9,934 nucleotides of DNA from an uncultured Bacilli bacterium (GTDB lineage Bacteria; Bacillota_I; Bacilli_A; RF39; UBA660), in the NCBI GenBank assembly GCA_947588865.1, contig CANPYQ010000041.1, forward strand, positions 1 through 9,934. Direction: 5' to 3'. Below the pieces are notes generated by a model. That model was not told the origin of the DNA and ran no database searches. It worked only from the letters and a program-made list of their open reading frames with translations. The position numbers and the translations under genes are program-made. This document shows, piece by piece, positions 6,061-9,934 of the stretch. The stretch's first letter is position 1, and the number at the start of each line of letters is the position of its first letter.

Positions 6061-7899
6061 TTATTTGTTTGTTTTAGTCAACGTTTTTTGAACCCCAGCT
6101 GATTTATAAAAATTATCTATTTTATCTCCATATTTACTCATAAACATTTGAATTGTATTCATAACTTGTGATACTTGGATATTCAAAAGACTTGCTATTT
6201 CACTTTCTGTTAATTTTTTACTTTCACCAATACCTAACTTTAAAAATATTATTAAAGCTGTCTGTCTAGGATATATTTTAGATAATTTTTTAAATATTTC
6301 TGTTGTAAAAATATCTTGTTCATCAACTTTTTTTAATGTTATTTGAGTTGTTTCATTATTAATTGAATTATCTTTCTTAATATCTTTGTGTTTTAAATTT
6401 TTAGAATTTTGATAAGCTCTATTCTTTACCTCTTTTAATTTACCAATATCATAACTTATTTTTAAATCAGTAGTTATATTATTTTGTTGTCTTATTTTTT
6501 TAAATGCCCTTGCCTCTATTTGTCTTATTCTTTCTCTTGTTACATTATACATTTCGGCAACTTTTTTTAAAGTTTTAAATGTACCATCTTTAATTCCCCA
6601 TCTAACTAACAAAATATTTTTTTCATGCTCATTTAATCCTGAATTATTTAATAATTTATTAAGTAGTTCCTTGCATCCTTTTTTCTCAACTAATTCCTCA
6701 ATTGTATTTTCATCTGGTATACAATCACCTAATTCAATTTTTTCTGAATTGGGCATGGTATTATTTAAGCTAACAGTATCATCTTCAAATTTAATTAATT
6801 TCTTAATATCATTAGTAGAAATATCTAATTCTGATGCAATTTCGTCAATTGTGGGTTCCCTATCTAATATAATTTCAAGATTTGAATGTACTCTTTTTAA
6901 TTTTGAAATTTTTTCATATGTATGTATAGGTAATCTTATATTCCTTGATTTACTGGCAATCGCTCTTATTATTGCCTGCTTAATCCACCAAGTTGCATAA
7001 GTAGAAAATTTATATCCTTTCGATATATCAAATTTATCTACTGACCTCATAAGCCCTATATTACCTTCTTGTATTAAGTCTTCAAATGGTAATCCTCTGT
7101 TTATATATTTTTTAGCAATACTAACTACAAGTTTTAAATTTCTTTCAACGAATATATTCCTAGCTACTTTATCTCCGTGTTTTATTCTAGCAACAAGTTC
7201 AAGTTGTTCTTTATATGTTAATAATGGTAAATTAATTTCATTTAAATAATTTCGTATACTATTATCTGAATATTTAAAATCATTTGTTTTAACATTTAAT
7301 AAATTATCAATATCAACATAATTATCATTTTGTTTTAAATCTTCAATATTATTTATAATACAATATAAATTAATTATTGAGATTAAAATATTATCGTTAA
7401 ACACAGACTCTAATCTATCTTGTTTTATTTCATTTATATTTGTTTCAACTATAATCTTTAATATATCATTAATTACATCATTAAATTCAAGAATATGAAG
7501 AAAAACATCTTGATTTGGATAGTAATTAAAATTATTAAATAAATTAGTTACTTTTTTTAATTCAAGCAAAGCAGAGTCATATGAATATGGATATTTAATA
7601 TTACTATTAATATAATTATCTATAAGTGATATACATTTATTATCATTTGAAATTAATTCCTTCATATATTTAATTATATTTTTATTCATAATTTTTTCAA
7701 AATAAACATATATATCAACATTTTTTTGTATTTGAATACTATCTTTAAATTGTAATATAGAATAATTAATTATATTATTGTAATCATCAGGGCTAAAATT
7801 TACATAGCTATATTTATTTTTTAAATTATCAATAATTTTACTAAAAAATTCTCTAAATTCACTTATAGAATATAATTTTAATTTTTTTATATCTTTCAT
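6061..7899 (-). CDS. Sigma-70 family RNA polymerase sigma factor with long N- and C-terminal extensions
   Basis: This 612-residue sigma factor directs RNA polymerase to promoters. Its core is RpoD-like: region 1.2 (211-243), region 2 with PFEDLIQEGNIGLMRSVDKF (271-290) and GYKFSTYATWWIKQAIIRAI (295-314), domain 3 (about 322-382), the 3.2 linker around GDCIPDENT (391-399), and region 4.2 with VTRERIRQIEARAFKKIR (453-470). The -35-contact residues R455, E456 and R459 are kept. H326 and E329, equivalents of the extended -10 contacts in E. coli sigma-70, are also kept. The position matching E. coli T440 in the -10 reader is I311. Unlike standard RpoD it has about 210 N-terminal residues with no recognisable region 1.1, and about 140 residues after region 4.2, of which 541-600 again resemble a region-4 fold. 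The ATG at 7899 has a strong AAGGAG site. It forms its own transcription unit and does not sit beside dnaG, so I cannot say whether it is the housekeeping factor. Confidence 0.9.
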   Translation of the reverse strand: MKDIKKLKLYSISEFREFFSKIIDNLKNKYSYVNFSPDDYNNIINYSILQFKDSIQIQKNVDIYVYFEKIMNKNIIKYMKELISNDNKCISLIDNYINSNIKYPYSYDSALLELKKVTNLFNNFNYYPNQDVFLHILEFNDVINDILKIIVETNINEIKQDRLESVFNDNILISIINLYCIINNIEDLKQNDNYVDIDNLLNVKTNDFKYSDNSIRNYLNEINLPLLTYKEQLELVARIKHGDKVARNIFVERNLKLVVSIAKKYINRGLPFEDLIQEGNIGLMRSVDKFDISKGYKFSTYATWWIKQAIIRAIASKSRNIRLPIHTYEKISKLKRVHSNLEIILDREPTIDEIASELDISTNDIKKLIKFEDDTVSLNNTMPNSEKIELGDCIPDENTIEELVEKKGCKELLNKLLNNSGLNEHEKNILLVRWGIKDGTFKTLKKVAEMYNVTRERIRQIEARAFKKIRQQNNITTDLKISYDIGKLKEVKNRAYQNSKNLKHKDIKKDNSINNETTQITLKKVDEQDIFTTEIFKKLSKIYPRQTALIIFLKLGIGESKKLTESEIASLLNIQVSQVMNTIQMFMSKYGDKIDNFYKSAGVQKTLTKTNK

Positions 7900-7959
7900 A
7901 AAAATTCTCCTTAATTACATTTATATTCATAAATAGTTGTTAAAATGTTGATGCAAGAT

Positions 7960-7988
7960 ATTCTAGCATACTTAATATATATTGTCAA
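7960..7988 (-). promoter_or_regulatory. Near-perfect promoter of the sigma factor gene
   Basis: On the minus strand a perfect TTGACA (7988-7983) is followed after exactly 17 bases by TAGAAT (7965-7960), preceded by TGC, so it also carries the extended TGn element. The -35 starts 3 bases after the mutL stop. Transcription should start near 7953, leaving about 54 bases before the ATG. This is the best promoter in the window. No terminator separates it from mutL, so read-through from mutL is also possible. Confidence 0.8.
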
Positions 7989-7991
7989 TTT

Positions 7992-9740
7992 TTAAAAGCC
8001 ACTTCTTTTAAATAATTTTTCTAAATCCGATTTACTATAATATATAATTGTTGGCCTACCATGTGGGCAGTTAAATGGATTTTTACACTTTCTTAAATCA
8101 TTTATTAGATTTTGCATTTCATCTAATGTTATTGATGTATTTGCTTTAATAGACATTTTGCAAGCCATAGTAGCTGCTAAATTATCATTAAACTTATCTA
8201 AATTGAAGTTTTTCTCTTTAGCTATTACAAGTTCTAATATTTTCTTTATAGATGCATCTTCATTTCCAATAGGTAACCATACTGGATGTGCTTTTACTAT
8301 AACAGAATTAATGCCAAATTCATCTATTTCAAAATTAAGTTCTCTTAAAAATTCAAAATTTTGCTTTAATATAATATATTCAGCACTTGTATATTCTATA
8401 GTTAAAGGAAACATCATTGATGTATTTTCCTTTTTGGGATTTGATAATTTATGCTTTATTATTTCATAATTAATTCTTTCTTTTGCAGCATGTTGGTCTA
8501 TTATATACATACCTGTTTCATTTTGACATATTATGTAAGTTCCATGAACTAAACCAACTGGATACATAAGAGGCATTGTCTCTTCTACATCTTCGTGTAG
8601 TTCAATATTTTGAGTTTCTTCAATTAAATCATCATTTATAACATATTTTTCTTCTGTATCACTAATTATTTGGGTGTCAAAATCAAGTTTAAATTCTTTT
8701 ATTTCTTTATTTTTATTATTTATATATGTTGGCTTCTCCTCTATATGCGGTATTAATGTTTTCTCTTTAAGTCGATTTTTTATTGCACATGAAACTAAAT
8801 TCAATAAATTTTCTATATTTCCAAATTTTATATCCATTTTAGTAGGATGAATATTTACATCAATCAATGTTGTATCTACTAATATATTTAATACTACAAT
8901 TGGATAGTAATTATCAGGTTTATATGAATGATAAGATTCATTTATAGTTCTATTAAGCTCAATATTTTTTACAACTCTCCCATTTACTAATGTAATAATA
9001 TTATTTCTACTAGTCTTATATATTTCAGGCAAACTTATAAATCCATTTATAGAATAATCATTATTATGTGAGCTTACATCTAACATTTTTTTTGCTACAT
9101 TAATACCATATATACTTTTTATACATTTGAGTAAATTATTTGAACCATCAGTTCTAAGTAACTCCTTTGAATCATTAACAACTATAAATCTAATTTCTGG
9201 ATGTGATAAGGCTATTTTATTCATATAATCCATTATACTAGAAAGTTCTGTATATAAACTTTTTAAATGTTTTAATCGTGCAGGAGTATTATAGAATAAT
9301 TCTCTTACTATTATTGTTGTACCAATTCTTGAATCTGCATTTTCTACGCTTATAACTTTGCCACCCTTAATGTGAACACTTGTTCCGACTTTCCCCATAG
9401 ATGTTGTAAGTTCAATATCTGAAACAGATGCAATTGAGGCTAAAGCTTCACCCCTAAAACCTAAAGTATGTATATGATATAAATCATCTTCATCAATTAT
9501 TTTACTTGTTGCATGCCTATTAAATGCCATTATTGCATCAGTTCTATCCATTCCACTACCGTTATCTACTACTTTAATCATTTTAATACCAGATTCGATT
9601 AGTTCTACTTTTATTTCAGTTGATTTTGCATCTATGCTATTTTCAACTAATTCTTTTACTACTGATGAACATCTTTCAACAACTTCTCCTGCTGCTATTT
9701 TATTTGATAATATTTCATCCATTAATTTAATAACTGCCAT
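7992..9740 (-). CDS. mutL: DNA mismatch repair protein MutL, endonuclease type
   Basis: MutL links mismatch recognition by MutS to strand incision. The 582 residues contain the GHKL ATPase: NKIAAGEVVER (13-23), ELVENSIDA (30-38), DNGSGM (59-64) and GFRGEALASIASV (94-106). The transducer-like domain has LVNGRVV (251-257) and DVNIHPTK (294-301). A low-complexity linker of about 330-390 follows. The C-terminal dimerisation domain keeps the full nicking motif DQHAAKERINYE (415-426), ACKMSIKA (526-533) and CPHGRPT (558-564), so strand incision should not need MutH. I chose the ATG at 9740, which has GGTGA five bases upstream and gives the usual short N-terminus; the frame stays open to a TTG at 9752 that adds four residues and lacks support. 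mutS, the usual partner, is not visible and may lie beyond the right edge. Confidence 0.97.
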   Translation of the reverse strand: MAVIKLMDEILSNKIAAGEVVERCSSVVKELVENSIDAKSTEIKVELIESGIKMIKVVDNGSGMDRTDAIMAFNRHATSKIIDEDDLYHIHTLGFRGEALASIASVSDIELTTSMGKVGTSVHIKGGKVISVENADSRIGTTIIVRELFYNTPARLKHLKSLYTELSSIMDYMNKIALSHPEIRFIVVNDSKELLRTDGSNNLLKCIKSIYGINVAKKMLDVSSHNNDYSINGFISLPEIYKTSRNNIITLVNGRVVKNIELNRTINESYHSYKPDNYYPIVVLNILVDTTLIDVNIHPTKMDIKFGNIENLLNLVSCAIKNRLKEKTLIPHIEEKPTYINNKNKEIKEFKLDFDTQIISDTEEKYVINDDLIEETQNIELHEDVEETMPLMYPVGLVHGTYIICQNETGMYIIDQHAAKERINYEIIKHKLSNPKKENTSMMFPLTIEYTSAEYIILKQNFEFLRELNFEIDEFGINSVIVKAHPVWLPIGNEDASIKKILELVIAKEKNFNLDKFNDNLAATMACKMSIKANTSITLDEMQNLINDLRKCKNPFNCPHGRPTIIYYSKSDLEKLFKRSGF

Positions 9741-9745
9741 ATAAG

Positions 9746-9762
9746 TCACCAATATAATTATA
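9746..9762 (-). promoter_or_regulatory. mutL ribosome binding site and possible -10 element
   Basis: GGTGA at 9750-9746 lies five bases before the ATG at 9740 and decides the start codon. Just upstream, TATAAT occurs at 9762-9757, but no good -35 is found 16-18 bases further up and there is no TGn extension. The -10 is therefore weak support for a mutL promoter, and the implied leader would be very short. Confidence 0.4.
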
Positions 9763-9828
9763 TAATAAAATTGTATTAAAAACTAGCAAAAATGATGAAG
9801 TAAAGTAAATGTTGGAAAAATTTAAGAG

Positions 9829-9860
9829 AAAATACAAGTTATATAATTAATTTGTATTTT
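9829..9860. terminator. Possible hairpin terminator upstream of mutL
   Basis: AAAATACAA (9829-9837) pairs perfectly with TTGTATTTT (9852-9860) around a 14-base loop. On the plus strand the second arm leads into nine T in a row (9857-9865), but no plus-strand gene precedes it. On the minus strand the structure lies just after a possible gene end at 9864, but the T tract there is broken by CTC. Apart from this hairpin and the ribosome binding site, I see nothing else firm in 9741-9863. Confidence 0.35.
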
Positions 9861-9863
9861 TTT

Positions 9864-9934
9864 TTACATTCTTTTTGACAAGAAATAATTTGTTCTATAA
9901 TTATCTTTTAAATTAAAAGTACTATTATCTATTT
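9864..9934 (-). CDS. Possible 3' end of an upstream minus-strand gene
   Basis: One minus-strand frame is open from the right edge for 22 codons and ends at TAA (9866-9864) just before the hairpin at 9829-9860. The tail reads like an ordinary lysine/asparagine-rich C-terminus (…NYFLSKRM). Its position would suit the gene before mutL, but 22 codons match nothing I recognise, and an open frame this short can occur by chance. Confidence 0.2.
   Translation of the reverse strand, partial: IDNSTFNLKDNYRTNYFLSKRM

Noticed and set aside
7826..7920. Small open frame in the sigma gene leader overlapping the sigma start, possible regulatory leader peptide
   Set aside because: It has no ribosome binding site and an ordinary AT-rich composition; chance is the simpler explanation.
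9741..9752. TTG start for mutL giving four extra residues
   Set aside because: The GGTGA site is correctly spaced for the ATG at 9740 and would lie inside the longer reading frame.
9875..9901. Plus-strand promoter with perfect TTGACA and TATAAT
   Set aside because: The spacing is only 15 bases and no plus-strand gene follows within the window. It remains possible if a gene begins just past the right edge.
9905..9919. Palindrome CTTTTAAATTAAAAG, possible operator
   Set aside because: It is simple AT sequence with a one-base centre, no second copy and no clear promoter relation.
1..9934. DGR template repeat or reverse transcriptase, CRISPR array, tRNA or rRNA genes within the window
   Set aside because: I saw no second GC-rich copy of the 1472-1588 segment, no reverse transcriptase motifs, no regularly spaced repeats and no RNA gene signatures. 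The non-coding gaps are all under 200 bases.
1..9934. Reassigned TGA codon, as in some wall-less relatives
   Set aside because: All genes read through with TGG for Trp and no internal TGA, so the standard code suffices, although no gene here happens to end in TGA.

Overview
The window comes from a very AT-rich, Gram-positive-type bacterium. Every convincing gene is on the minus strand. A full-length MurG and MurB, a DivIB/FtsQ, an RNase J family protein, an endonuclease-type MutL and strong AGGAG/AGGTGA ribosome binding sites point to a walled member of the low-GC Bacillota, perhaps an uncultured gut Bacilli/RF39-like lineage. The taxonomic guess is an inference. The standard bacterial code fits: no reading frame needs TGA as Trp, and all visible stops are TAA or TAG.

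Layout from right to left, in transcription order. At 9741-9934 lie the mutL upstream region, a weak hairpin and possibly the tail of another gene. mutL (7992-9740) carries intact ATPase and endonuclease motifs. Next is a large sigma-70 family gene (6061-7899) with its own near-consensus promoter and its own terminator. Then comes a tight murG-murB-divIB unit (5948-3276), a fragment of the classical division/cell-wall cluster, with gaps of only 13 and 8 bases and a hairpin terminator at its end. Next is a monocistronic gene (3190-1457) for a prepilin-leader protein with a formylglycine-generating-enzyme/C-type-lectin-like domain. Last is an RNase J2-like gene (1351 to beyond the left edge) with a degenerate active site.

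The most interesting element is the 3' end of the prepilin-lectin gene. About 117 bases (1472-1588) switch abruptly to 52% GC with only 10% A on the coding strand and mostly C- or T-ending codons, and encode an RGG...SFRVV segment. This is the signature expected of a variable region rewritten by a diversity-generating retroelement (DGR), in which template adenines are randomised. No reverse transcriptase or template repeat is in the window, so any such system would act from elsewhere. The host protein looks like a surface-displayed ligand binder anchored as a pseudopilin.

Two other proteins depart from their families. The sigma factor has an N-terminal extension of about 210 residues, and about 140 residues after region 4.2 that include a second region-4-like helical segment. 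The RNase J homologue has lost several metal-binding residues. Two promoters (for the prepilin gene and the RNase J gene) are embedded in the terminator hairpin of the preceding gene, and several promoters carry an extended TGn -10 element.
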